DNA of 64,000 nt from IMG/VR virus record IMGVR_UViG_3300008117_000010, positions 1 to 64,000 of that record; one strand, 5' to 3'. Origin of the DNA: a virus. Of this stretch, positions 12,961 through 19,791 are shown in pieces (the stretch's first letter is position 1; each line of letters starts with the position of its first letter). The notes under the pieces are model-generated. The model did no database searches, was not told the origin of the DNA, and saw only the letters and a program-made list of their open reading frames with translations. The translations under genes and the position numbers were made by a program.

Positions 12961-13242
12961 ATGCAAGTACTTGGAAATCGAATCATGGTTTTAAAACCAA
13001 AAGCACCAGAATCTACTATTCAGCTTACTGATGAATCTAAAGCAGAAATGGAAAAAGAGATGATGAAAAGATGGAGTAAGTTAGAGGTTACTCATATTGG
13101 GGATGAGGTGACTAAAGTTAGGGTGGGCGACCGCGTTTATATTGGTAGCGCTGCTTTACAAAACGCCGAAGTCATTCAACATGAAGATGATTTTTATTTT
13201 CTTATAAATGAACAATCCGTGTTGATATCGTATCGAAACTGA
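12961..13242 (+). CDS. GroES-like co-chaperonin (Cpn10)
   Basis: A 93-residue protein, the usual Cpn10 length. MQVLGNRIMVLKPKAPES matches the first strand of GroES (LxxRVxVKP), followed by a mobile-loop-like segment, then LEVTHIGDEVTKVRVGDRVY (consensus V.aVG....VKVGDrVl) and the end DDFYFLINEQSVLI. Probably caps host GroEL for folding phage capsid proteins, like T4 gp31. ATG 12961 is used; a TTG further up would add only Lys residues. First gene of the rightward block, followed at once by a terminator. Confidence 0.85.
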   Translation: MQVLGNRIMVLKPKAPESTIQLTDESKAEMEKEMMKRWSKLEVTHIGDEVTKVRVGDRVYIGSAALQNAEVIQHEDDFYFLINEQSVLISYRN

Positions 13243-13243
13243 C

Positions 13244-13263
13244 AAGGGGGCTGATGCCCCCTT
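13244..13263 (+). terminator. Intrinsic terminator after the GroES-like gene
   Basis: AAGGGGGC-TGAT-GCCCCCTT, followed by TAACTTT. Starts 1 nt after the stop codon, making the GroES-like gene a single-gene unit. Confidence 0.85.
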
Positions 13264-13276
13264 TAACTTTACTATT

Positions 13277-13423
13277 ATGGTAATTGAAATAGGATTTAAT
13301 ACTTTAACTAATTGGACGATTGGTTTAGCATATGTTCCTGGCGAAGATCTTGAAGGTGACGAATTTCAAGAATTTGAAATAGGCCTAGGATTTTTTTATA
13401 TTTCTTTTAAAGTCTATGTATAA
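13277..13423 (+). CDS. Small hypothetical protein, 48 aa
   Basis: ATG 13277 opens MVIEIGFNTLTNWTIGLAYV and ends VYV at 13423. Alternating hydrophobic pattern, acidic middle (GEDLEGDEFQEFE). No family recognised; length and clean fit after the terminator support it. Confidence 0.55.
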   Translation: MVIEIGFNTLTNWTIGLAYVPGEDLEGDEFQEFEIGLGFFYISFKVYV

Positions 13424-13427
13424 TTTG

Positions 13428-13448
13428 TATATTATATATATAAATTGT
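13428..13448 (+). promoter_or_regulatory. AT-rich promoter-like repeat, copy a
   Basis: A 21-nt alternating AT block (TATATTATATATA...AATTGT) that is identical to 31467-31487. It ends 7 nt before the next ATG, so transcription would start near or at the coding region. Confidence 0.5.
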
Positions 13449-13455
13449 ATGTAAT

Positions 13456-13566
13456 ATGGGGTTAGGTAATAATAACTATAAAAATGGTAGTAAGCGATCC
13501 AACTTTAGGTATCAGCTAACTTTCCTTAGACTTTTACAAAGGATATTAGATAATTTAACTCCTTAA
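13456..13566 (+). CDS. Free-standing fibre anchor-like domain, 36 aa
   Basis: ATG 13456 opens MGLGNNNYKNGSKRSNFRYQ and continues LTFLRLLQRILDNLTP. It matches the first 35 residues of the next protein: LGN-x-N, N-x-G-x-x-x-SN-aromatic, then an amphipathic L..L..LL..I helix. This looks like the N-terminal virion-attachment segment of Bacteroidota phage fibres, here as a separate gene. Confidence 0.6.
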   Translation: MGLGNNNYKNGSKRSNFRYQLTFLRLLQRILDNLTP

Positions 13567-13576
13567 TTTTTAGTAT

Positions 13577-14482
13577 ATGAGTTTAGGTAACGGTAATCCC
13601 AATGAAGGGAATAAAGGTTCAAATTATGATTTTGAACGTAGAAGTCTAAAATTATTAGAGGCAATTGCTAATGCAACGAGCGGAGGTTTAGGTGGTGTCA
13701 CATCTGTTGGCTTATCTATGCCTTCTGAATTTTCTGTAGCTAATAGTCCTATAATAACAAATGGAACACTTACAGTAACAAAAGCAAGTCAAAATCAGAA
13801 TTTAGTTTATGCTTCACCTGATGGTATAGCTGGTGTTCCAACATTTAGACAATTGGTTGCAGCAGATATTCCTGCTTTACCTTATGCTACATCTGTTGGT
13901 TTATCTTTACCAAGTGCTGATTGGACAATTACAAATAGTCCTGTTACTGGTAGTGGAACATTAACTGGAACTTATAAAACTCAAAGTGCTAATAGAGTAT
14001 TTGCAGGTCCAACTACTGGTGCTGCTGCTACTCCTTCTTTTAGAGCATTGGTAAGTGATGATATTCCAGGAATATTTAACCAAGACTTTTTAATGCTTGG
14101 TACAAGAGGTCTTAACGTTGCAAATAATACTACAGTGTTCGCTCCATTAGTTGGAGATATTGCATCAGCAACTGGATTTGCTGCCAGTGAAGTAAACGTA
14201 TATAATGTTTTGCCGTATAACATTACTGCAACGGGCATCAAAGTTTATATTGCTAACTCTATGCCCGCAACACAAACACTTACTGTTAGATTAAGAGATG
14301 ATGCTGCTAATACAGCATTACTCTTAACAATTAACCCAAGTTCAGTTGCAGGAGTTTATAGTGCAACAGGTAGTGTCAATGTTGATGCCGATTCACTTGT
14401 TAACTGGCAATTAATAAATAGTGCTGGAGGTTCAGCAACTGCTAACATAGTTTCCATTGTTTTATTATTTAAATATAGGTAA
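13577..14482 (+). CDS. Fibre/adhesin protein, 301 aa
   Basis: Probably a trimeric virion fibre that contacts the host surface. Residues 1-35 (MSLGNGNPNEGNKGSNYDFE...LKLLEAI) form the anchor segment. Then come two repeats of about 60 residues (TSVGLSMPSEFSVANSPI..., and TSVGLSLPSADWTITNSPV...) each ending in LV-A/S-x-DIP, a pattern common in phage tail fibres. The C-terminal 110 residues are Ala/Thr/Ser/Val-rich and probably form a beta-sandwich tip. It could be a head fibre or a tail fibre; the anchor does not decide this. It sits just before the lysis genes. Confidence 0.8.
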   Translation: MSLGNGNPNEGNKGSNYDFERRSLKLLEAIANATSGGLGGVTSVGLSMPSEFSVANSPIITNGTLTVTKASQNQNLVYASPDGIAGVPTFRQLVAADIPALPYATSVGLSLPSADWTITNSPVTGSGTLTGTYKTQSANRVFAGPTTGAAATPSFRALVSDDIPGIFNQDFLMLGTRGLNVANNTTVFAPLVGDIASATGFAASEVNVYNVLPYNITATGIKVYIANSMPATQTLTVRLRDDAANTALLLTINPSSVAGVYSATGSVNVDADSLVNWQLINSAGGSATANIVSIVLLFKYR

Positions 14483-14484
14483 TA

Positions 14485-14697
14485 ATGCAGGATACTACTT
14501 TTATATATCAGATTATAACTATTTCCGCAGCTTTGATTGGAACATATGTTAAGATGATAATGGAAATAACTAAAATGAAATCAAGAATCTTTGTGTTAGA
14601 ACAAAGTAGTAGTGAAGTAACTACAATGCTTAAGAAATTACACGATGATTTAAATGAAATTAAACTTCTACTAGCTAGAAAACAAATAGATAAATAA
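14485..14697 (+). CDS. Small membrane protein with coiled coil, holin candidate (70 aa)
   Basis: One N-terminal transmembrane helix (about residues 6-28, IYQIITISAALIGTYVKMIM) is followed by a charged coiled coil (MKSRIFVLEQSSSEV...LNEIKLLLARKQ). This topology is common in a family of small proteins next to endolysins in Bacteroidota phages. Holin or lysis accessory role is inferred from its place. It starts 2 nt after the fibre stop. Confidence 0.72.
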   Translation: MQDTTFIYQIITISAALIGTYVKMIMEITKMKSRIFVLEQSSSEVTTMLKKLHDDLNEIKLLLARKQIDK

Positions 14698-14698
14698 T

Positions 14699-15004
14699 AT
14701 GGTATCATTAATATTTTTAATCGGTATACTACTAACCCTAATAATTATACTAGTATTTCTTCATAAAGAAGTTATAAAGGATAAAAACAAAAACTTTATA
14801 CCTGATACTGTTGAAGAAAAAATAGAAGAGGTTAGTGAAAAAATTGAAGAGACTGTTGAGGTTATTAAACACAGAACCAAGAGAGTTAAGCAAGAAGCTG
14901 ATGACGTTGTAAAAGCATTTTGTAAAGCAATTGATGGAATAGACGATCTTGGTGAGGCTGCAAAAGGAGCCAAAAGAAAAGGTCGTAAGAAAAAGGTATC
15001 ATGA
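14699..15004 (+). CDS. Membrane-anchored basic protein, 101 aa
   Basis: N-terminal helix MVSLIFLIGILLTLIIILVF anchors a long charged helix (EEKIEEVSEKIEETVEVIKH) and a Lys/Arg-rich tail (KGAKRKGRKKKVS). Likely N-out/C-in single-span protein. It overlaps the next gene by 4 nt. Possibly a lysis or membrane-remodelling protein; no family recognised. Confidence 0.72.
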   Translation: MVSLIFLIGILLTLIIILVFLHKEVIKDKNKNFIPDTVEEKIEEVSEKIEETVEVIKHRTKRVKQEADDVVKAFCKAIDGIDDLGEAAKGAKRKGRKKKVS

Positions 15005-15369
15005 AACCCATACTCCGTTTCTTTAAAATGTGGGACTTTATATGGAGTGTTCCACTAGCCTTTATTGCATTTTATGGATATGGTTGGATTCAAGAAAATA
15101 TTTTTGGAGATCCAATGTATTCAACAGAATGGTTTCATCGAGCTATTCTAGCATCATTAATTATGATTTTATTTAATGGTGTAATACTTACAGGAACATA
15201 TTTCAACTTTAAAGGAATATTTAAATACTTCTATTCTAAGGATTCTTCAATAAGAAATGATTTTAATAACGCACCAGTATGGTTAAAACTATTATACTTT
15301 CCATTTGTATTTTTCTTATACCTATTTGCACTTATCCTCGTATTCAGATATATAGTTCCGATAATATAA
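15001..15369 (+). CDS. Multi-span membrane protein, 122 aa, holin candidate
   Basis: Three hydrophobic segments: about 14-30 (SVPLAFIAFYGYGWI), 49-68 (ASLIMILFNGVILTG) and 96-120 (LLYFPFVFFLYLFALILVF). Its last 91 nt also encode the signal peptide of the CHAP protein in another frame. Three spans next to an endolysin make it the better holin candidate, but nothing proves it. Confidence 0.7.
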   Translation: MKPILRFFKMWDFIWSVPLAFIAFYGYGWIQENIFGDPMYSTEWFHRAILASLIMILFNGVILTGTYFNFKGIFKYFYSKDSSIRNDFNNAPVWLKLLYFPFVFFLYLFALILVFRYIVPII

Positions 15370-15863
15370 CATATGAACTAAAAGCTGAATTTGCAGTTGA
15401 AATAGCAGATAGTTTTGTAGGTATTAAAGAGAAAGGTAGCAATTCAGGTTTTAATCATCCCACTTTTGAGATGATGATGAAGAATGTAGGATGGTATAAA
15501 GGTGCTCCCTGGTGTGCATATATATTAAAACTTATTTATAGTATAGCAGAAATAGAAAATACTATAACCGGTTGGAGCCCAAGTGCGTACAATAAAAAGA
15601 ATATTGTTTATACAAACGGTAAACTTTATAAACCTATTGAACCAGGAGATGCAGGAACCTTATCTTATAATAAATTTAAAGGAAATAAAAGTAGATATAA
15701 AGGTATAGGTCATGCATTTATTGTTAAACAACATAGAGGAAATGCAGTTGTAACAATAGAAGGAAATACTGATTCTGATTCTGGTAGAGAAGGAGATGGT
15801 GTATACGAAAAAATAAGACCCTTAAATTCAAACTTACATATTACACGATGGAACACAAAATAA
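15279..15863 (+). CDS. Endolysin, CHAP-type peptidase/amidase, 194 aa
   Basis: Cell-wall hydrolase. The catalytic Cys is in GAPWCAY (about residues 75-81), the His in GIGHAFIVKQ (about 142-150) and the acidic/Asn partner in VTIEGNTD (about 160-167), the order expected of CHAP domains. The N-terminus MVKTIILSICIFLIPICTYP is a signal-like hydrophobic segment, which would let it be exported by the Sec system. That segment overlaps the preceding gene by 91 nt; no in-frame ATG lies between it and the conserved core, so the overlap appears necessary. Confidence 0.85.
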   Translation: MVKTIILSICIFLIPICTYPRIQIYSSDNITYELKAEFAVEIADSFVGIKEKGSNSGFNHPTFEMMMKNVGWYKGAPWCAYILKLIYSIAEIENTITGWSPSAYNKKNIVYTNGKLYKPIEPGDAGTLSYNKFKGNKSRYKGIGHAFIVKQHRGNAVVTIEGNTDSDSGREGDGVYEKIRPLNSNLHITRWNTK

Positions 15864-16243
15864 ATTGGGATAAAATTGCCCTGTATGTTGTAGTAATGAT
15901 TGCTTTTATATACCTAATAAGTGTATTAAAAGAACTTAAACCACAAACTGATGTATTAAATACTACATTAGATACATCAGAAATTGAAAAATTAATTAAG
16001 GAAAAAGATAGTCTAGTTAATGCGATGGATAAATTGCAATTAGACTATGAATATGAGACTAATGATAGGATAAACAATATAACTAACTCTAATAATAATA
16101 AACAAAATGAAATTAATAATATTCCTAACCTCCGTAATGTTGAGCGTGACAGTATTTGGTCAATACTTCTCACCTCAAAGGATAGTCTTCCGCAGAGATA
16201 CTGGGATCTTCTTGAACAAACAACAAGAAGAAAAGGTACTTGA
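15848..16243 (+). CDS. Inner-membrane spanin-like protein, 131 aa
   Basis: A short N-terminal cytoplasmic part, one transmembrane helix (about 11-27, IALYVVVMIAFIYLIS), then a periplasmic coiled coil (IEKLIKEKDSLVNAMDKLQL) and Asn-rich linker. This is Rz topology. Its 3' 137 nt overlap the next gene in another frame, echoing Rz/Rz1 overlap. Start overlaps the endolysin by 16 nt. Confidence 0.68.
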   Translation: MEHKINWDKIALYVVVMIAFIYLISVLKELKPQTDVLNTTLDTSEIEKLIKEKDSLVNAMDKLQLDYEYETNDRINNITNSNNNKQNEINNIPNLRNVERDSIWSILLTSKDSLPQRYWDLLEQTTRRKGT

Positions 16244-16553
16244 AACCTTTAAATGGAAGTTAGTATATCAAGAAAACTTAGATAGTATGTTTCTTCAAGC
16301 ATATGATTGCGCATTATATGTAGAAGAATTACAAAATAACTACTTTAGCCTTAGTAATAAATTTGATGGTCTTGAACAAGAATGTATAATGCTAGAAAAG
16401 GATTGTATAAATAAGCTATCAGATCAACAAAAATTAATCATAGAAAAAGAAAATCAGCTTATATCTGAACAAGAAAAGAAAAGAACTTGGAGAGGTATTG
16501 CAATTGGTGAAGGAATATTTATTACTTTAGTAATCGCTTTAATAGCGCTTTAA
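16107..16553 (+). CDS. Secreted, C-terminally anchored spanin-like protein, 148 aa
   Basis: Signal peptide MKLIIFLTSVMLSVTVFG followed by QYFSPQ, with no lipobox Cys, then a long coiled-coil segment (LQNNYFSLSNKFDGLEQECI, KLIIEKENQLISEQEKK) and a C-terminal transmembrane helix (GEGIFITLVIALIAL). The topology resembles a unimolecular spanin without the lipid anchor. It begins inside the preceding gene. Probably disrupts the outer membrane at lysis together with that gene; inferred. Confidence 0.65.
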   Translation: MKLIIFLTSVMLSVTVFGQYFSPQRIVFRRDTGIFLNKQQEEKVLETFKWKLVYQENLDSMFLQAYDCALYVEELQNNYFSLSNKFDGLEQECIMLEKDCINKLSDQQKLIIEKENQLISEQEKKRTWRGIAIGEGIFITLVIALIAL

Positions 16554-16580
16554 CCAAATATAACTTGTAACAATAATGAG

Positions 16581-16597
16581 GCCTGCTATATGCAGGC
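16581..16597 (+). terminator. Terminator closing the lysis operon
   Basis: GCCTGC-TATAT-GCAGGC followed by TTTATTATTT, with AATAAT upstream partly pairing to extend the stem. It lies 27 nt after the last lysis gene. Confidence 0.83.
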
Positions 16598-16617
16598 TTT
16601 ATTATTTATAAGAAAAC

Positions 16618-16649
16618 TTTGGAAGTTTAAATCATATATAATATATTTG
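16618..16649 (+). promoter_or_regulatory. Bacteroidota-type promoter
   Basis: TTTG (16618-16621), 20 nt, then TATATTTG (16642-16649), matching the Bacteroides primary sigma consensus TTTG-N19-21-TAnnTTTG. It lies between a terminator and the first gene of the packaging block (ATG 16672), so it probably drives that operon with host RNA polymerase. Confidence 0.72.
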
Positions 16650-16671
16650 TTTAAACTTAAAAAATTCAAAC

Positions 16672-16911
16672 ATGTCTGAAAACCAACAATTATCTCCAGA
16701 AGAACTGGAAGCAAAGCGTCAAGAACTCATTGATTTTTACTCAAATCAAATTCCCATATTAAAAATGCGAAAAGAATATGAGGAATTACAAACTGAAATC
16801 CAGGAATTACAAACGCGTAAAGTATACGCTCAAGTAAAGATGGCTCAAATGATGTATAACTCAAATAACGAAGACAATGGCACTAGTGAATCAAGTGAAC
16901 AAAATAGTTAA
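16672..16911 (+). CDS. Small coiled-coil protein, 79 aa
   Basis: Helical and charged: ELEAKRQELIDFYSNQIPIL and EYEELQTEIQELQTRKVYAQ form a likely coiled coil; the tail is Asn/Ser/Glu-rich. First gene of the operon after the promoter. Small proteins of this sort at this place occur in crAss-like phages, but function is unknown to me. Confidence 0.72.
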   Translation: MSENQQLSPEELEAKRQELIDFYSNQIPILKMRKEYEELQTEIQELQTRKVYAQVKMAQMMYNSNNEDNGTSESSEQNS

Positions 16912-16912
16912 A

Positions 16913-17251
16913 ATGGACTTATGGAATATTGTTAAGTATCAGATTGCTACGCACTGTTATTTAAAAGATATTTCATTATCACAAACAGATCTTAATTGTT
17001 TGACACTGTTAGCTTTATCTGGTGAAAAAGAATTACCAGAATTCTGTGAATTAGCTGCAGAACAAAAGATATTTAAAAGCGTTCAAACTGTTCGTAATGC
17101 ATTAGCTAAAGCAGAGAAAAAGAAGCTTATTTCAAAAGACGGTAAAAACAAAAAGAAAATTAAAATATCAAATGAGATAAATGTTCAAACAGATGGCAAC
17201 ATCCTTTTAGTTCACAAACTTGTTTACGTAGCCAATGAAAAAGTCGCGTGA
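16913..17251 (+). CDS. Winged-helix-like DNA-binding protein, 112 aa
   Basis: ATG 16913 (MDLWNIVKYQ), 1 nt after the upstream stop. The segment ISLSQTDLNCLTLLALSGEK then VQTVRNALAKAEKKKLISKD looks like a helix-turn-helix with a basic wing (KNKKKIKIS). Plausible roles are transcription control or small terminase-like DNA recognition. Overlaps the next gene by 17 nt. Confidence 0.68.
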   Translation: MDLWNIVKYQIATHCYLKDISLSQTDLNCLTLLALSGEKELPEFCELAAEQKIFKSVQTVRNALAKAEKKKLISKDGKNKKKIKISNEINVQTDGNILLVHKLVYVANEKVA

Positions 17252-17591
17252 TATTAAGAATATAATAGCTGAAAGGTTATCATATGATAAAGATATAATT
17301 GATGCAGTAATTGACTTTTATTGGTCAACAGTAAGAAAAAAATTAAGCTCTTTAGATTTTCATAGAGTTTATATTGAATCTCTTGGAGACTTTTATATAA
17401 GACAAAAGCCATTAAATATCTTTATTGAAAAGCAGATTTACTATATAGCTAAACTTGATAGAACAAATTTTCAAAGTTTTCCAAGATATCAAGAAGCTCA
17501 AGAAAAACTTTTAAAGCTAAAAAATATTCAACAAGTCATTGATCTAGAAACACTTAGAAAAAACCAAATAAAAAATGAACGTGTTAAATAA
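17235..17591 (+). CDS. HU/IHF-like DNA-architectural protein, 118 aa
   Basis: N-terminal KSRDIKNIIAERLSYDKDII and VIDFYWSTVRKKLSSL match the two-helix dimerisation part of HU/IHF, followed by VYIESLGDFYIRQKPLN, equivalent to the GFGxF turn before the DNA-binding arms. The arm region is short and diverged. IHF-like subunits are conserved near the packaging genes of crAss-like phages, which supports the call. Likely bends DNA for packaging. Confidence 0.75.
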   Translation: MKKSRDIKNIIAERLSYDKDIIDAVIDFYWSTVRKKLSSLDFHRVYIESLGDFYIRQKPLNIFIEKQIYYIAKLDRTNFQSFPRYQEAQEKLLKLKNIQQVIDLETLRKNQIKNERVK

Positions 17592-17817
17592 AGTAAAACA
17601 AATATTACAAGGATGGTGGTATCGATGGTTTCCAAATCCTGAAATAGAAAAGATTGCTGCTGAAAGAATGCGTATATGTGCAAATTGTCCATTCATTGAT
17701 TTTACTGGAAAGCATTGTGCAGTTCCTAAAACTGAACCATGTTGTTCAGATTGTGGATGTAGTCTCGCAGCGGCAACAAGATCTCCCGAATATTCATGTC
17801 CTAAAAACAAATGGTGA
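17575..17817 (+). CDS. Cys-rich zinc-binding protein, 80 aa
   Basis: A basic/aromatic start (LQGWWYRWFPNPEIEKIAAE) is followed by seven Cys: ICANCPF, KHCAV, EPCCSDCGCS and YSCPKNKW. The spacing C-x2-C...C-x2-C suggests one or two zinc sites. Overlaps both neighbours by 7-17 nt. Function unknown. Confidence 0.75.
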   Translation: MNVLNKVKQILQGWWYRWFPNPEIEKIAAERMRICANCPFIDFTGKHCAVPKTEPCCSDCGCSLAAATRSPEYSCPKNKW

Positions 17818-18635
17818 TGTCAGTAATATTTGAACCAAAAGAACATAAATATATAAGCAGTAATCCTGATGAAAAAATTAATTGGGTAAGTGTAACTGGT
17901 TGTATATCAATGCTTAAAGAAAAATTTGATGCAGATAATGCAGCTGAGAAAGCATCTAAAAATAAAAAGTCCAAGTGGTATAACATGGCACCAGAAGAAA
18001 TAAAACTAAGATGGACACAAGAAAATGAAAAATCTGTAAAGCTTGGTAGATGGTATCATGATCAAAGAGAACGTGATATCTTAAATCTAAATAGTATTAC
18101 AAGAGAAGGTTTACCATTACCAGTATTTCAAGTAAATGAAGTTGATGGTATTAAATATGCTCCAGATCAAAAGCTTGCTGATGGTATTTATCCTGAACAT
18201 TTAGTTTATTTAAAATCAGCAGGTATATGTGGTCAAGCAGATAGAGTTGAAGTAGTTAACGGCGTTGTAAACGTATATGACTATAAAACCAATAAAGAAA
18301 TAAAAGAATCATCGTACGTAAATTGGGAAGGTATAAGTCAAAAAATGATTGGGCCTGTAGCACATCTTGACGATTGTAATTTAAATCATTATAATCTTCA
18401 GTTGAGTATATATATGTATATCATTATAAAACATAATCCTAGACTTAAACCAGGTAAGCTTATTGTTGATCATATCAAATTTGCTGGTGAAGTTGATGAA
18501 TACGGTAGCAGAATTTTAAAATATGACGCTAATAATGATCCAATTGTAGAGGAGATTAAAAGATATGATTTACCATATCTTAAAAAAGAAGTAATAGATA
18601 TTATTCAATACCTTAAAGATTATGGCACAACTTAA
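17811..18635 (+). CDS. PD-(D/E)XK nuclease (RecB/Cas4-like), 274 aa
   Basis: The core is visible: GICGQADRVEVVNG (first acidic residue, about 138-151), VYDYKTNKE (DxK, about 155-163) and HYNLQLSIYMY (QxxxY motif, about 192-202). The N-terminal 100 residues contain WVSVTGCISMLKEKFD and GRWYHDQRERD, as in RecB-type exonucleases. Likely an exonuclease for recombination or for processing packaging ends. It lies in the same operon as the IHF-like protein, PhoH and TerL. Start ATG 17811; ATG 17817 is equally possible. Confidence 0.82.
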   Translation: MVMSVIFEPKEHKYISSNPDEKINWVSVTGCISMLKEKFDADNAAEKASKNKKSKWYNMAPEEIKLRWTQENEKSVKLGRWYHDQRERDILNLNSITREGLPLPVFQVNEVDGIKYAPDQKLADGIYPEHLVYLKSAGICGQADRVEVVNGVVNVYDYKTNKEIKESSYVNWEGISQKMIGPVAHLDDCNLNHYNLQLSIYMYIIIKHNPRLKPGKLIVDHIKFAGEVDEYGSRILKYDANNDPIVEEIKRYDLPYLKKEVIDIIQYLKDYGTT

Positions 18636-19272
18636 TGCAAACTTTCCTTATATAGAATGTTATATAAGAAATGAATTTATATTAGATACTTGGGGTGTAA
18701 CACCAGGATATATTTTTGGAGTTAAGTCTATGATTAATAGACCATTACACTTTCATTTTCAATCTAATTTTGGAGCTATATTTTGGAATATGCCAATATC
18801 TGCATTTGTTCATCATGAAAATTATGATAAGTTAGATAATGATGAAGAAGTTAGATTGTCTTTATTACAATCGTGGGATTGTCAAAGTAATAATATTGCA
18901 GTTACAACATTTGCTTTCTTACAAAATAAGATGGTAGATGTTTTTTGTAGAGATCGTGTATGGAGATCCGGTTACTATATAACTACTATAGATGATTACG
19001 AAGGAGATCTAAATGAATTAAATGTTGGATACTCCAATGATCAAGATAGTAAGTGTTATCACTTTATAATGTTAAGTGATGGTAACTTCTGTGCCCAACC
19101 AAATAATTTATTAAGATGGCATAATCCAGATTTTATCGTACCTTATAATAAGGATAGTCCTCCAAAAATTCAAATTTTTAAAGATCCTCTTTCATCGGAA
19201 AGAATTGATAGGACATATGGTAACAGTCCATATTATTTTTATGGTGCTGGAGAAAAAAAAGATAATGTATGA
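18622..19272 (+). CDS. Hypothetical protein, 216 aa
   Basis: Begins MAQLNANFPYIECYIRNEFI. Rich in aromatic residues and Asp/Asn with many short strands (WGVTPGYIFGVKSMINRPLH, VVC-type loops), so probably a compact beta protein. No motif recognised. It overlaps the nuclease by 14 nt and the next gene by 4 nt; its fixed place upstream of TerL fits conserved crAss-like packaging-block proteins. Confidence 0.75.
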   Translation: MAQLNANFPYIECYIRNEFILDTWGVTPGYIFGVKSMINRPLHFHFQSNFGAIFWNMPISAFVHHENYDKLDNDEEVRLSLLQSWDCQSNNIAVTTFAFLQNKMVDVFCRDRVWRSGYYITTIDDYEGDLNELNVGYSNDQDSKCYHFIMLSDGNFCAQPNNLLRWHNPDFIVPYNKDSPPKIQIFKDPLSSERIDRTYGNSPYYFYGAGEKKDNV

Positions 19273-19787
19273 TAATAAAGTTATTTGATATTCAGAATGG
19301 TAAAGTGATTCCAATGGAACATTGTTATACTTTACAGACACTTAAAAATATTATGGATAACTATCCTGAAGATTATTTAAAAATCTTTCAGTATATCTTT
19401 TATATGACGTGTCCTAATCCAGATTTAAATCCATTCTTTCATACTCTAGAAGATGAAAAAGAAGAAATAATTCTCTATGAATTAGATGCAAACTTTAATG
19501 TAGAAGATGATTTAATTATTGAAGCATTAAACTTCTGTAAGAAAATGTATGAAACTCCTACAAGTAGAGCATACGAGGGTATTAAAAAAGCATTAGATCG
19601 TATTGGACGATATATGTCAAACACTGCTATTACAGATGGTAAGGATGGTAACATTAATCAAATACGAGCTATGGCTAAAGATTTTGATGCAATAAGACAA
19701 TCATTTAAAGGTGCATATAAAGATTTACAAGATGAACAAAAGAGCCATGTCCGCGGTGGACAAGGTCTTGCATACGATCAAATGTAA
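19269..19787 (+). CDS. Hypothetical protein, 172 aa (small-terminase position)
   Basis: Helical and acidic, with ETPTSRAYEGIKKALDRIGR and FDAIRQSFKGAYKDLQDEQK as amphipathic helices. It lies two genes before TerL, where a small terminase subunit could be expected. No helix-turn-helix is clear, so the role is only positional. Confidence 0.72.
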   Translation: MIIKLFDIQNGKVIPMEHCYTLQTLKNIMDNYPEDYLKIFQYIFYMTCPNPDLNPFFHTLEDEKEEIILYELDANFNVEDDLIIEALNFCKKMYETPTSRAYEGIKKALDRIGRYMSNTAITDGKDGNINQIRAMAKDFDAIRQSFKGAYKDLQDEQKSHVRGGQGLAYDQM

Positions 19788-19791
19788 TATT

